Shown: in pieces, positions 1 to 9,365 of the stretch
Layout: each line of letters starts with the position of its first letter
Position numbering within the stretch: position 1 is the stretch's first letter
NCBI GenBank assembly: GCA_014730345.1
Contig: WJIJ01000110.1
Span: 1-50,150, forward strand
From: Candidatus Zixiibacteriota bacterium
Lineage (GTDB): Bacteria > Zixibacteria > MSB-5A5 > UM-FILTER-46-8
Length of the DNA stretch: 50,150 nucleotides
Reading direction: 5' to 3'
Notes under the pieces: generated by a model
What the model was told of the DNA's origin: nothing
Database searches by the model: none
Seen by the model: the letters and a program-made list of their open reading frames with translations, nothing else
Program-made: the position numbers and the translations under genes

Positions 1-1
1 G

Positions 2-3000
2 CAGAGCGACCCGGATATCGCCGCCGATGATTTGGGCAATTTCCTGGTTGTATGGACCGATTACCGCCAGCATGGATATCCCTATTACGCGGATATCTAC
101 GGGCAATTCTATGATTACAACAATAATCCCGTAGGGGAAAATTTCCGGATCAGCCTTGCCAACGCCTCCAGCAAAGGCGCTTCGGTTGCTGTCGATGATG
201 ATGGGAACTATATAGTCAGCTGGTTCGACCTTCGCGGCGGCAACTGGGATATATATGCCCAGCGATATTCGGCAGACCGTCAGCCTGTCGGTTCGAATTT
301 CAAGGTCAATGACGACAACGGCTCTGGTTGGCAGCATCTGCCCATGGTTTGCGCCGCTTCGGATGGTTCATTTGTAATTGCCTGGGCGGATTACCGTGAT
401 AGCGTGGATGACATATACGCCCAGATTTATAATGATAATGGCAATCCCGTTGGCTCGAATTTCAGAGTTAACAGCAATACAGATGATACCAAGCAAAACG
501 CGCCGTCTATTGATTGTGATGGGGAGGGGCATTTTATAATCGCATGGCAGGATTATCGCAACGGTGATTACCCGGACAATCCCGACATTTACGCACGCAA
601 ATTTTTCAACGACGGCACCCCTGTTTCCGCCGAATTTAAAGTAAACAGTGATACATTGCATCACCGGCAGTTACATCCCTCTGTAGCGGTTGATGATTCG
701 GGAAATTTCGCTGTCTGCTGGGATGACTACCGAAATGGCGAATACCCAGACAATCCCGATATCTACTGCCAGAAATATTCCCCTGATTTAACCCCGGAGG
801 ATTCCAATTTTATCGTTAATAATGATACTACCGAATATTCACAGGTATTTCCCAATGTCGCGCTAAACGGCACCGGCATTTACACTACATGGACCGACCG
901 GCGCAACCCGTCGAATGATTTTGATGTATATGCTTCGGAGATTGACTGGGACAGAATACGGGCGCCGCAGATTTTTGTAAACCCCTCCGAAATAGAGTTC
1001 GGCTTGGTGCGTATCGGGGACTCGGATACATCGCAATTCGTGATTTCCAATATAGGTAATGCGGGTTTGACAGTCGATAGTATGACCTTCTCCGGTACTG
1101 CTTATGAACTCTCAGGTACTATTATGAATCTGTTTCTTTCACCGGGAGTGGATACGACCCTCTATGTCGTATTCGCTCCTCCTGATTCCTTCGATTATCC
1201 GGGTTTGATATCGATCTATAATAACGACCCCGAAAACCCGGTGGCAGAAGTCTCGTTAAATGGTATCGGCTATCGCAATGACTACGCGCCGACTGCTTTT
1301 AACCTTGTTTATCCGGGCGATGAAGCTGTCCTCGCCGATTCCAATGTAACCTTTATATGGAACCGCTCCATAGATTATGATCCCGGGGATTATGTTCGCT
1401 ACAAACTGGTTTATTCGGAAAATGAAAGCTTTGCAGACAGCACAATGCTTTCGGATATTAGCGATACCACCCGACTTATAGCGCTCAATGATAATTCGTG
1501 TTACTACTGGCGGGTTTTCGCCTACGACCGCTACGATGTAACCACCCGTTGTAATCCCGAATACTGGACGGTCTATATAGATACCGGTCCCGATCCGCCG
1601 GGAGATTTCTATCAGATATACCCGGCAAACGGTCAGACTATAGGCGAAATGCTTCCTGAACTGGTGTGGCAAAGTTCAATAGACCCGGATTATGGCGATG
1701 AAGTCGCTTACACATGCTACTTCGCCGATAATGAAGATTTTATCAACCAGTCGGTTTTCAACACCGGCAATGATACAACCATAACACTTCCCGATTCCCT
1801 CGAGGATAACACATCATACTACTGGAAAGTTGTCGCCGTAGATTTAAACAATGACAGCACCTGGGCGGATACAACCGCGTGGGCGTTCAATATTGACCAG
1901 ACTGCGCAATTGCCATCGGAGTTTGACTTGATTTATCCGCCTAACCTGGCCACCGTCAACCAGGGAGATTCATTTATATGGCAACAATCGATCGATCCCG
2001 ATCCCAGCGACACCCTTGAGTACGAATTATGGTATTCGACCGATTCGACATTCAGGATAGGCGCGGTTATATCCGGCTTGGCCGATACCACATACCCAAT
2101 AGCGAATCTGGTTGAAAATGCTGCATATTTCTGGAAAGTCAAAGTATCCGACTCTTACAACAATACCATCTGGAGCAATCAAACCCACTGGAGATTTTTC
2201 AATAACAGCCAGAATGATCCTCCGGGTTCATTCAGTATCCTCACTCCTCCTGAAGGAGTTACCGTGGGAACTGAAGGCGTAATGCTGTCATGGGAGAAAC
2301 CGCTGGATCCGGATCCCGATGACCGCCTGATGTATAATATCTACTTCGCGCCCGGTGAGCCACCCGACAGCAACCGGTTGCCGATAGCGGTTACGCCCTA
2401 TGAATATTTTATGTGTTACGATGCCGATGAACAGGGGACGTATTACTGGAAAGTGGAAGCTTTCGATTCAGAAGGGGAGGTGAGTATCTCCACCGGAGCG
2501 CCGCATTCCTTCTATGCCGGCATAGGCAATCCGCTGGCGGATTTTAATCTTATCGCCCCCATCAATGGTTTCGAGTTGGAGACTATGTCGGTTTATTTTG
2601 TATGGGAAAGCTCCTCGGGAGCATCGGAGATCACCTATTATGTGACCGTCGCCCTCGATACCAACTTCACTAAATCAGGGAAATATTATACTACCGCGGA
2701 TACATCTTTACTGGTCTCACTTAATGATTTGCCCGAGGATACCACGGTTTACTGGCGGGTTATTGCCGTAGATGAAGACGGCAACTTTAATATCAGCAAC
2801 CAGCTATACTGGAACTTCCGTCTGGGCAGGGGAGATGATTACCAGGTAGGCTTCAGCCTTATCTATCCGGGAAACTATGATACAATCCAGCAGAGATTAC
2901 CTGAGTTCGTTTGGCATCCGGCGCCCCAGGTAAATCCCCCGGGTGCGTTGAGTTATCGTCTGTACTACGACACCGACCCGCAATTCCCCATGCCCAGTAT

Positions 3001-3454
3001 TATTTTGGGTATCGATGATACCACGGCAATCCCGACCCGGGAATTGGCCCCCGGTGTTGATTATTTCTGGAAAGTCGAATCGTACATTCAGGACCAGTAT
3101 TACTGCCAGAGTTTCGGGTATTACCAGTTCATTGTTGACCAGATCGTACATGGCGGCGATGATCCCGGCCTGCCGCTAAAAACAGGGTTATTGCCGCCAT
3201 ATCCCAATCCGTTCAATCCATCGACAACAATACGTTTCACGGTGGCGGAATTCACCCGCGTGCGGATTTCAATTTACAACCTTCTCGGCCAGAAAACGGC
3301 TTCCCTCTATGACAACCGTGCCGGCCCCGGCGAATATTCAGTCATCTGGAATACTGCCGATGATGGCGGCAACGGGTTATCATCCGGTTTGTATTTCTGC
3401 GTTATGCGGACAGATACCGAAAAATTTACCCGGAAAATAGCGCTCCTTAAATAG
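2..3454 (+). CDS. Secreted multi-domain protein with C-terminal type IX-like sorting domain (5' truncated)
   Basis: The reading frame is open to the left edge. Its first residues already match the internal repeat, so the true start lies outside the window and the TTG at 32 is not a start. About 300 residues of beta-propeller-like repeats come first (a recurring pattern of D-D-x-G-N-F then W-x-D-Y-R). An ASH/choice-of-anchor-D-like immunoglobulin fold follows at about 960-1270. Then come six fibronectin-III-like repeats of about 100 residues (each with an FxLxxP start and a YYWKVxAxD strand) to about 3140. The last 90 residues hold PYPNPFNPSTTIRF and end in a T9SS type A-like sorting domain. 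This predicts a protein exported by Sec and then secreted or anchored by a type IX-like system. The substrate or ligand is unknown. A terminator follows. Confidence 0.85.
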   Translation, partial: QSDPDIAADDLGNFLVVWTDYRQHGYPYYADIYGQFYDYNNNPVGENFRISLANASSKGASVAVDDDGNYIVSWFDLRGGNWDIYAQRYSADRQPVGSNFKVNDDNGSGWQHLPMVCAASDGSFVIAWADYRDSVDDIYAQIYNDNGNPVGSNFRVNSNTDDTKQNAPSIDCDGEGHFIIAWQDYRNGDYPDNPDIYARKFFNDGTPVSAEFKVNSDTLHHRQLHPSVAVDDSGNFAVCWDDYRNGEYPDNPDIYCQKYSPDLTPEDSNFIVNNDTTEYSQVFPNVALNGTGIYTTWTDRRNPSNDFDVYASEIDWDRIRAPQIFVNPSEIEFGLVRIGDSDTSQFVISNIGNAGLTVDSMTFSGTAYELSGTIMNLFLSPGVDTTLYVVFAPPDSFDYPGLISIYNNDPENPVAEVSLNGIGYRNDYAPTAFNLVYPGDEAVLADSNVTFIWNRSIDYDPGDYVRYKLVYSENESFADSTMLSDISDTTRLIALNDNSCYYWRVFAYDRYDVTTRCNPEYWTVYIDTGPDPPGDFYQIYPANGQTIGEMLPELVWQSSIDPDYGDEVAYTCYFADNEDFINQSVFNTGNDTTITLPDSLEDNTSYYWKVVAVDLNNDSTWADTTAWAFNIDQTAQLPSEFDLIYPPNLATVNQGDSFIWQQSIDPDPSDTLEYELWYSTDSTFRIGAVISGLADTTYPIANLVENAAYFWKVKVSDSYNNTIWSNQTHWRFFNNSQNDPPGSFSILTPPEGVTVGTEGVMLSWEKPLDPDPDDRLMYNIYFAPGEPPDSNRLPIAVTPYEYFMCYDADEQGTYYWKVEAFDSEGEVSISTGAPHSFYAGIGNPLADFNLIAPINGFELETMSVYFVWESSSGASEITYYVTVALDTNFTKSGKYYTTADTSLLVSLNDLPEDTTVYWRVIAVDEDGNFNISNQLYWNFRLGRGDDYQVGFSLIYPGNYDTIQQRLPEFVWHPAPQVNPPGALSYRLYYDTDPQFPMPSIILGIDDTTAIPTRELAPGVDYFWKVESYIQDQYYCQSFGYYQFIVDQIVHGGDDPGLPLKTGLLPPYPNPFNPSTTIRFTVAEFTRVRISIYNLLGQKTASLYDNRAGPGEYSVIWNTADDGGNGLSSGLYFCVMRTDTEKFTRKIALLK

Positions 3455-3471
3455 AACAGAATTGTGTTCGC

Positions 3472-3529
3472 AAGCATGCTCTCAGTGACGACTGGGGTAG
3501 TCGTGGGATTGGGCGAGGGCATGCTTTTT
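3472..3529 (+). terminator. Bipartite hairpin terminator
   Basis: The arm AAGCATGCTCTC (3472-3483) pairs with GAGGGCATGCTT (3515-3526) with one G-T pair. A second perfect stem, ACGACT/AGTCGT, lies inside it at 3488-3504. A run of five T ends the structure. It sits 18 bp after the stop of the secreted protein. Confidence 0.7.
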
Positions 3530-3557
3530 ATATTCAATAAATCAAGAACTTTACACC

Positions 3558-3586
3558 TTGACAAAATTATAACCGTCCGGTAATAT
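3558..3586 (+). promoter_or_regulatory. Sigma-70-type promoter for mtaB operon
   Basis: TTGACA at 3558-3563, a 17-bp spacer, then TAATAT at 3581-3586. The -10 lies 33 bp upstream of the mtaB ATG and after the previous terminator, so it fits the start of a new transcription unit. Confidence 0.6.
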
Positions 3587-3619
3587 CTTTTCGTATAGCA
3601 TATTCTTCAGAGAAAGGAC

Positions 3620-4945
3620 ATGAAGACAATCGCCGTAAAAACGATCGGGTGCAAACTCAATCAATATGATTCCCAGGCCATCGCCGAACCTTTTCTTAAG
3701 CATGGTTATAGCTGGGTGAAATTCGATCAGCCCGCCGATGTCTATATCATCAATACCTGCACCGTTACCGGTCGCGCCGATTACTCCAGCCGCCAGGCCG
3801 TTTCGCGAGCGGCCCGGACCGCGAATGCTGATGGCAACAAAAAAGGAATCGTAGTTGTTACCGGATGTTATGCTGAAGTCGATCCGGACGCGCTTGAATC
3901 AATCGAAGGGGCGGATTTGGTTATAGGAAACCGGGGGAAAGCCAATATTTACAGAATAGTCAGCGATTACCTTGAAACGGGAATTATACCCCCGCTCGAT
4001 GAAGTCCATCCCGCCGAACAATGCTCAGTATGGGGAAGGGCGATATCTGAAATGAAAGGTTATTCCAGGGCGTTTATTAAAATCCAGGACGGATGCAACT
4101 CCAACTGCTCATATTGCATCGTGCCCCGGGCGCGCGGCGAAGAGACAAGCCGTTCACTGGAGGAAATTACCGGGGAGATAGAACGTTTATCATCAACCGG
4201 TTACAATGAAATAGTCCTTACCGGCGTTCATATCGGGCGGTATAAATATAATGGTTTGGACTTTCCGGGATTGCTTAAAGAAATCCTTACCGGCGCTGGA
4301 CCCCGCATTCGTTTCTCCTCAATTGAACCTAATGAGATAAACGACAAATTAATCGCTGTAATTTCAGGTAACTCCCGCTTCTGCAGGCACATCCACATCC
4401 CGGTCCAATCCGGGTCCGATAGGATTCTGAGGGCAATGAACCGGGGATATCGTGCCGAAAAGATACGCCGGATTGCCGCGGATTTGCACAACGCGGTCAA
4501 TGGTTTAACCCTCGGCGCCGATTTCATAACCGGATTCCCCGGCGAAACCGATGAAGATTTCAAACACAGCGAAACAATTGCATCAGAGGCCCGATTTGGT
4601 TATCTTCATGTGTTTACATATTCGGACCGGCCCGATACGAAGGCCGCGCGGATGAAGGAAAAGGTCGATTCCGAGGTTAAATCAAAAAGAACCGGCGAAT
4701 TGATTCGGTTAAGCTCAAGCCTTATAGAAGCAAACCTCAAGGCGAATATTGGGAAAACCGGCGAGGTTATATTGGAATCGAGAAAACACAGGGCGACAGG
4801 CATGTTCACCGGTATCAGCGATAACTATCTTCGGGCGGTTTTTCCGGAATGTTCTTCTGAATACGGCAGGTTGGCGCGGGTCAGGTATAAGGCCCATGCC
4901 GGCGAGGGAAAGTACCAGTATCTCTTATCTGAGATAGACGATTGA
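3620..4945 (+). CDS. mtaB: tRNA t6A37 methylthiotransferase MtaB-type
   Basis: This radical SAM enzyme of the methylthiotransferase family is predicted to convert t6A to ms2t6A at position 37 of tRNAs reading ANN codons. The 441 residues follow the family layout: an N-terminal UPF0004 domain starting TIGCKLNQYDS, with cluster cysteines in GCKLNQ, NTCTVTG and TGCYAE; a radical SAM core with C159-x3-C163-x2-C166 (CNSNCSYC); and a short C-terminal TRAM-like part. The form GCKLNQ and the order of insertions favour MtaB over MiaB, RimO or archaeal CDKAL1. The ATG follows an AGAGAAAGGA ribosome site. The stop overlaps the next start by one base (TGATG), implying coupled translation with MiaB. Confidence 0.88.
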   Translation: MKTIAVKTIGCKLNQYDSQAIAEPFLKHGYSWVKFDQPADVYIINTCTVTGRADYSSRQAVSRAARTANADGNKKGIVVVTGCYAEVDPDALESIEGADLVIGNRGKANIYRIVSDYLETGIIPPLDEVHPAEQCSVWGRAISEMKGYSRAFIKIQDGCNSNCSYCIVPRARGEETSRSLEEITGEIERLSSTGYNEIVLTGVHIGRYKYNGLDFPGLLKEILTGAGPRIRFSSIEPNEINDKLIAVISGNSRFCRHIHIPVQSGSDRILRAMNRGYRAEKIRRIAADLHNAVNGLTLGADFITGFPGETDEDFKHSETIASEARFGYLHVFTYSDRPDTKAARMKEKVDSEVKSKRTGELIRLSSSLIEANLKANIGKTGEVILESRKHRATGMFTGISDNYLRAVFPECSSEYGRLARVRYKAHAGEGKYQYLLSEIDD

Positions 4946-6264
4946 TGGAAAGCAAATCAAAGAAATTTCTTATCCGCACATTCGGTTGCCAGATGAACAA
5001 ATATGACTCCGACCTGCTTTCCGATATGCTCCTTTCCTCGGGATGGGAATCAACGGCCGAACCGGCGGAAGCCGATCTGGTGGTCTATAACACCTGTACG
5101 GTGCGGGAAAAGGCGGAACAGCGGGCGCTGGCGCATATATCCGGCACCGCCGCCGTGAAACGAGCCAATCCCCGACTGCGGCTGGCGGTTATCGGATGCA
5201 TGTCCGAACGCATGGGGCAACAGTTGCTTGATCAAATCCCCGAAATCGATTTTATACTCGGGCCCGACTATGAACATCGGCTTCCTGAACTTATCGAAAA
5301 CGGTTTCCGGACAAAAGGAGTTTATGTCACCGGCAATGAAACTTCGGCTGATACCATTACCAGACCGTCGGCGCCGGTTTCCGTGCGAGGAATAAGCGCT
5401 TTCGTGGCTATTTCGAAAGGATGTGAAAACTACTGTTCGTATTGTATCGTCCCCTATGTCCGCGGACCGCTGGTTAACCGCCCTGCCGAAGATATAATAG
5501 AGGAAATTAACGCGCTGGTAGATACCGGGGTAAAAGAGGTAACCCTCCTCGGCCAAAATGTCAATTCCTATGAGCATGATGGCGTGGATTTCCCTGATTT
5601 ACTGCGCAAGGTCGATGAGCGAACCGGCATCGATCGAATTCGCTTCACTACTTCACATCCCAGGGATGTCAGCGAAAAGCTTTTCAAAACTATGGCGGAA
5701 ATGCCCAGGATATGCGAATCGCTTCACCTTCCAATGCAATCCGGCTCCGACAGGATACTTGGGTTAATGAACCGGGGATATTCCTATGAAAACTACCGCA
5801 ACTCAATCAACACAGCCAGGCAATATATGCCCGGTATGTGCCTTACAACCGATTTAATCGCCGGATTTCCCACAGAAACTGAGGATGAATTCGGCATGAC
5901 CCTTTCGGCAATTGAGGAAATTGGCTTCTCAGCGGCTTTTATGTTCCGATACTCTGCAAGGCCCGGCACAAAGGCGGCGGAATATCCCGACTATCCTCCC
6001 GAGGAAGAACGTATCGACCGGCTGAACAGGATGATAGCCTTACAGCAAACAATCGCCCGGGAAAAAAATCAAAAATTGGCAGGGACAACGGCCGAGGTGC
6101 TCGTGGACGGTAAGTCGCGCAAAAGCGATACCGAATTCAGGGGACGGGACCGCGGCGGCAGGACAGTTATAATTAAAGATTCTTTGAATCTTAATGTTGG
6201 AGATATCGTGGATGTAACAATCGAAAGCGCCGACAGCTGGACTTTAATGGGGCGGTCGGGTTAG
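4945..6264 (+). CDS. miaB: tRNA-2-methylthio-N6-dimethylallyladenosine synthase MiaB
   Basis: A second methylthiotransferase (439 aa), a paralog of its upstream neighbour, predicted to make ms2i6A37 from the i6A product of MiaA, which is also encoded in this window (14153). It starts MESKSKKFLIRTFGCQMN. The three cysteines of the auxiliary cluster lie in GCQMNKYD, NTCTVRE and IGCMSE, and the SAM motif is C160-x3-C164-x2-C167 (CENYCSYC). The C-terminal TRAM domain has the typical VLVDGKSRKSD strand. I chose the ATG at 4945 over an in-frame TTG at 4942 because it overlaps the mtaB stop as TGATG. Confidence 0.92.
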   Translation: MESKSKKFLIRTFGCQMNKYDSDLLSDMLLSSGWESTAEPAEADLVVYNTCTVREKAEQRALAHISGTAAVKRANPRLRLAVIGCMSERMGQQLLDQIPEIDFILGPDYEHRLPELIENGFRTKGVYVTGNETSADTITRPSAPVSVRGISAFVAISKGCENYCSYCIVPYVRGPLVNRPAEDIIEEINALVDTGVKEVTLLGQNVNSYEHDGVDFPDLLRKVDERTGIDRIRFTTSHPRDVSEKLFKTMAEMPRICESLHLPMQSGSDRILGLMNRGYSYENYRNSINTARQYMPGMCLTTDLIAGFPTETEDEFGMTLSAIEEIGFSAAFMFRYSARPGTKAAEYPDYPPEEERIDRLNRMIALQQTIAREKNQKLAGTTAEVLVDGKSRKSDTEFRGRDRGGRTVIIKDSLNLNVGDIVDVTIESADSWTLMGRSG

Positions 6265-8733
6265 ATGATTATCAATATCCTGAATTTCATCTTTATAGTC
6301 CTCTCGATAGTTTTTAGTATTGCTTTTATTATCAGATACACCCGGGGCGCTTCGGAAACAAACGGCGGATGGAAAATAATACTCGGCGCCATTTTACTCG
6401 CGCTGGGAGGGGCTTTGGGGATTTTTCAGGATAAGTACCGGCAGATGAATGATATGATAAGCTCATTGGATATAGTATACCTGGCGCTTATAACCCTCGG
6501 ATTAACTGTACTTTTTATAGGTATTTTTGAAAATTACTACCGCGGGAAACAGGATAACCGTTCCCTTAATGAACGGATCCGCAAACTGTCGGTGATTAAA
6601 AAAATTAACGAAAGCATCTTTCGGAAACCGGCGCTTGTTGAGTTGCTCAACAATTCCCTCGAATGGATACTTCAATTGCTAAGGCTTAAAGGCGGCATAA
6701 TACATATCTATAATCCAAAGGATGGTTCCCTGGTCATGGGCGCGTTCAATGGTATGCCCTTATCGGTCGCGGGCAAAATGGAAGTTATCCCCCATGATGA
6801 TATTTTTATTAGCATCCTTAAGAAAGGGGAGAGCTCATCAATCCCGGAGCGTTATTTCGCCAGTATAAACCCATCGGACAGAATTGAATACGGTTATCGT
6901 TCGGCATTGTCAGCTCCGCTGATCGATGATGGAAAGATCCTTGGTTCCATAACGTTGTTCTCAAAACAGATACGTTTTTTCAAGGAAAACACCCGCGATG
7001 ATATAAAGCAATGCGCCGCCGCGCTTTCCAGCGCGATAAGCCAGCTTAAAAAAGAACGCTATTTCGAGCAACAGCTTTCCGCTTTGAACGCCCGTTCAAA
7101 GGCTTTCGATTTGCTTGTGGAAATGGGCAATCGCCAGCTCCGGATAATGAAGAATAGCGAGAGAATAAGGACCCTGACTGAAAAAATCGCCTCGGTTTTT
7201 CCGGAGTCCTGCGTGAGCGCCGTTTCAATTGATAAGAGAAACTACAAAATAAAGCTTCTATCGTCCACCGGGGATATATATTTAAATAACGGAGAGATCG
7301 AGCTGGGCAATGGAGATGAATTTTTGAGAATTTTGGAAGAGCTTGCCCTTAAAAATATCGACGACAAAGAAAAATTGCCTTATATATGGCACAAAAAAAT
7401 CCGCGATGACATTTTCGCGGGAAGAAAAAGGGAGGTCCGGAGCGTAGTTGTTATTCCGGCGGGATTGTTCAGGGAAGTTCAATCCTACATATTTATTGAG
7501 AGCTATAAAAAAAGGTCATACCCTGAAAGTATAATGAAGTGCCTGCAATTCATCTCCGAAGCGGTCTTTCTCGTTTATCACCAGGACAACCTCAAAGCGA
7601 ATATAACCGCGGAATACAACCAATTCCGCTATCTCACGGAAATCGGTATTTCGATGTCCGAGTTAAGCGACCCCCTCAGCTTCGATAAGCAGCTATGCGA
7701 AGCCGTGCATGACCTCGATAAAAACTTTCAGGGAGTATTTGTGTTATCTTTAAAGGGGGAAGGCGATATCGCGAATTTAACGGGATATTGCGACCCCGAA
7801 AAGAGAACGGCGATAAAAAACTACAACGCGGATTATCGTATTTTTCCGGTTGTGAGAACTGGCCGGATTTATAACCGTGATGAAATCGATGAAGACCTGA
7901 AACTTGTGATGGGAAATCCAACTTTTATCTTTGCCATACCATTCAAAGGCGACTCACGTATACTGGTTATCGCGACTTATGCCGATGATGAAACGACCTT
8001 CAGTAAAGCTAATTTCGATTCGGCGAAATGGCTTCTCAGAATAGTCAACCCCTTCCTGCGAGTTCAGAGAATAACGGCTTTAGAAAAATCCGCCTTCGAT
8101 TCCGCAGAAAACATTGCTCCACAACTCGCCGATAATTTCTCCGACTTACTGGACGGCATTTACAATAACAGCCGCAGAATTCTTGACAGGTTAAATGAAT
8201 CTCATTCATTGGAATCAACCGTTAAACCGCAAAACCTTAGAATATGGCTCGAAGCGGTCGAACGAGCCGCCGATGAGGGAAGGGGCGTTCTGAATCGGAT
8301 GAGAAAAAGGACCGATAGGATTAATATGAATAATGAAGAGAAAGCTAAAAAACCCTTGAAGATCTTAGTGGTCGATGATAACTTCGAGTTGTTGAAGACC
8401 GCGGAGATGATGTTCAACGCCCTCGGACATGTCCCGGTAACTGCTTTGGACGCCTACAAAGCGCTGGATATTATTGCCGTTGACAAGGATTTCGATTTGA
8501 TCTTTACCGACCTGGGCCTGCCCGGAATTGACGGCCTGGACTTTATCAGGCAAGTTAGAAGCAATGGTTTTACTAATCCGATTGTGGTTGTTACTGCCGC
8601 CGATGAAGAATTAACGCCCGAAGTTATAAGGGATTTGGATATAATGGCCGGGGCCGAGAAACCCTTCACCCTTGATTCCCTTACTGCCGTTGTTAAACAA
8701 ACCCGAGAAGTATTAAACCGGAAAAACACTTAA
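6265..8733 (+). CDS. Membrane GAF-domain signalling protein with degenerate kinase region and C-terminal receiver domain
   Basis: This 822-residue protein starts directly after the miaB stop. Three hydrophobic helices (about 3-24, 36-53, 68-90) anchor it. About 500 cytoplasmic residues follow, with a clear GAF domain near 113-260 and at least one further GAF-like segment. Residues 618-680 resemble the helix pair of hybrid kinases with an L-A-H-D-F-N-N box, but the box reads LADNFSD with D623 where the phospho-accepting His should be. No HATPase domain follows. A complete receiver domain occupies 695-822 with D704/D705, phospho-acceptor D749, T777 and K799. It could receive phosphate from another kinase. 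The sensed signal and output are unknown. Confidence 0.8.
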   Translation: MIINILNFIFIVLSIVFSIAFIIRYTRGASETNGGWKIILGAILLALGGALGIFQDKYRQMNDMISSLDIVYLALITLGLTVLFIGIFENYYRGKQDNRSLNERIRKLSVIKKINESIFRKPALVELLNNSLEWILQLLRLKGGIIHIYNPKDGSLVMGAFNGMPLSVAGKMEVIPHDDIFISILKKGESSSIPERYFASINPSDRIEYGYRSALSAPLIDDGKILGSITLFSKQIRFFKENTRDDIKQCAAALSSAISQLKKERYFEQQLSALNARSKAFDLLVEMGNRQLRIMKNSERIRTLTEKIASVFPESCVSAVSIDKRNYKIKLLSSTGDIYLNNGEIELGNGDEFLRILEELALKNIDDKEKLPYIWHKKIRDDIFAGRKREVRSVVVIPAGLFREVQSYIFIESYKKRSYPESIMKCLQFISEAVFLVYHQDNLKANITAEYNQFRYLTEIGISMSELSDPLSFDKQLCEAVHDLDKNFQGVFVLSLKGEGDIANLTGYCDPEKRTAIKNYNADYRIFPVVRTGRIYNRDEIDEDLKLVMGNPTFIFAIPFKGDSRILVIATYADDETTFSKANFDSAKWLLRIVNPFLRVQRITALEKSAFDSAENIAPQLADNFSDLLDGIYNNSRRILDRLNESHSLESTVKPQNLRIWLEAVERAADEGRGVLNRMRKRTDRINMNNEEKAKKPLKILVVDDNFELLKTAEMMFNALGHVPVTALDAYKALDIIAVDKDFDLIFTDLGLPGIDGLDFIRQVRSNGFTNPIVVVTAADEELTPEVIRDLDIMAGAEKPFTLDSLTAVVKQTREVLNRKNT

Positions 8734-8734
8734 T

Positions 8735-9226
8735 ATGAAAGAAGCCAAAATACCGGATATTTCCGAATACAGGTTCAAAGATTCCTTCCGGGTTCGCTAT
8801 CATCACTGCGATCCCCACAAAATCGTTCATCACAGCAACTACCTTCGTTTTATGGAAAACGCCCGCGTCGAGTACTGGCGCCAGTTCGGTTTGAGTTACC
8901 GTGATTTCGAAACTACGGGTATGATGTTCGTTGTAGCCGACAGCTATTGCAAATATATCTCCAGCGCGAAGTTTGACGACAATATCGACCTTTATACTCG
9001 TACGACTAACATAAAAAAAATCGTCCTGCAGATGGATTACCTCATGAAAAGGCGGGATGACAACGAGACCATCCTCTACGGCGCTATTACCCTGGTAAAT
9101 GTGGATTATAACACCCGCCGCCCGGTGCGTATACCCGAAAGTGTTGTGAGGGCTATCAAAGAATTCGAGGAAAACGGCACCGCCGCGGAAATCGACCCTT
9201 TGAAACTTATCAAAACCCGTTCTTGA
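8735..9226 (+). CDS. Acyl-CoA thioesterase, hotdog fold (YbgC/4HBT type)
   Basis: This 163-residue single hotdog domain has the 4-hydroxybenzoyl-CoA thioesterase signature near its start: VRYHHCDPHKIVHHSNYLRF followed by a glutamate and ARVEYWRQFG. The aspartate in CDPHKIVHHSNY is the usual catalytic residue of this class. Family members hydrolyse short- or medium-chain acyl-CoA, and some act beside the Tol-Pal envelope system. Here the gene is one base after the GAF/receiver gene and ends the operon, so context does not reveal a substrate. Confidence 0.82.
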   Translation: MKEAKIPDISEYRFKDSFRVRYHHCDPHKIVHHSNYLRFMENARVEYWRQFGLSYRDFETTGMMFVVADSYCKYISSAKFDDNIDLYTRTTNIKKIVLQMDYLMKRRDDNETILYGAITLVNVDYNTRRPVRIPESVVRAIKEFEENGTAAEIDPLKLIKTRS

Positions 9227-9237
9227 TACATATAAAA

Positions 9238-9258
9238 CCGGAACATTCCTCGTTCCGG
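9238..9258 (+). terminator. Possible hairpin terminator
   Basis: A perfect 7-bp stem, CCGGAAC/GTTCCGG, with a 7-base loop lies 12 bp after the thioesterase stop. The tail (GCTTGTTGT) is only moderately T-rich, so termination strength is uncertain. Confidence 0.4.
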
Positions 9259-9288
9259 GCTTGTTGTATCAAATTCTGTAAAAACAAC

Positions 9289-9317
9289 TTGCGTTATTAC
9301 CATTGCCGTGATAAATT
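9289..9317 (+). promoter_or_regulatory. Sigma-70-type promoter for URO-D family gene
   Basis: TTGCGT at 9289-9294, a 17-bp spacer and TAAATT at 9312-9317, 48 bp before the ATG. Confidence 0.45.
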
Positions 9318-9365
9318 CTTCGGCTTTCGGAATAATAAGCGCGGAATTAGAAAATAGGAATTATT

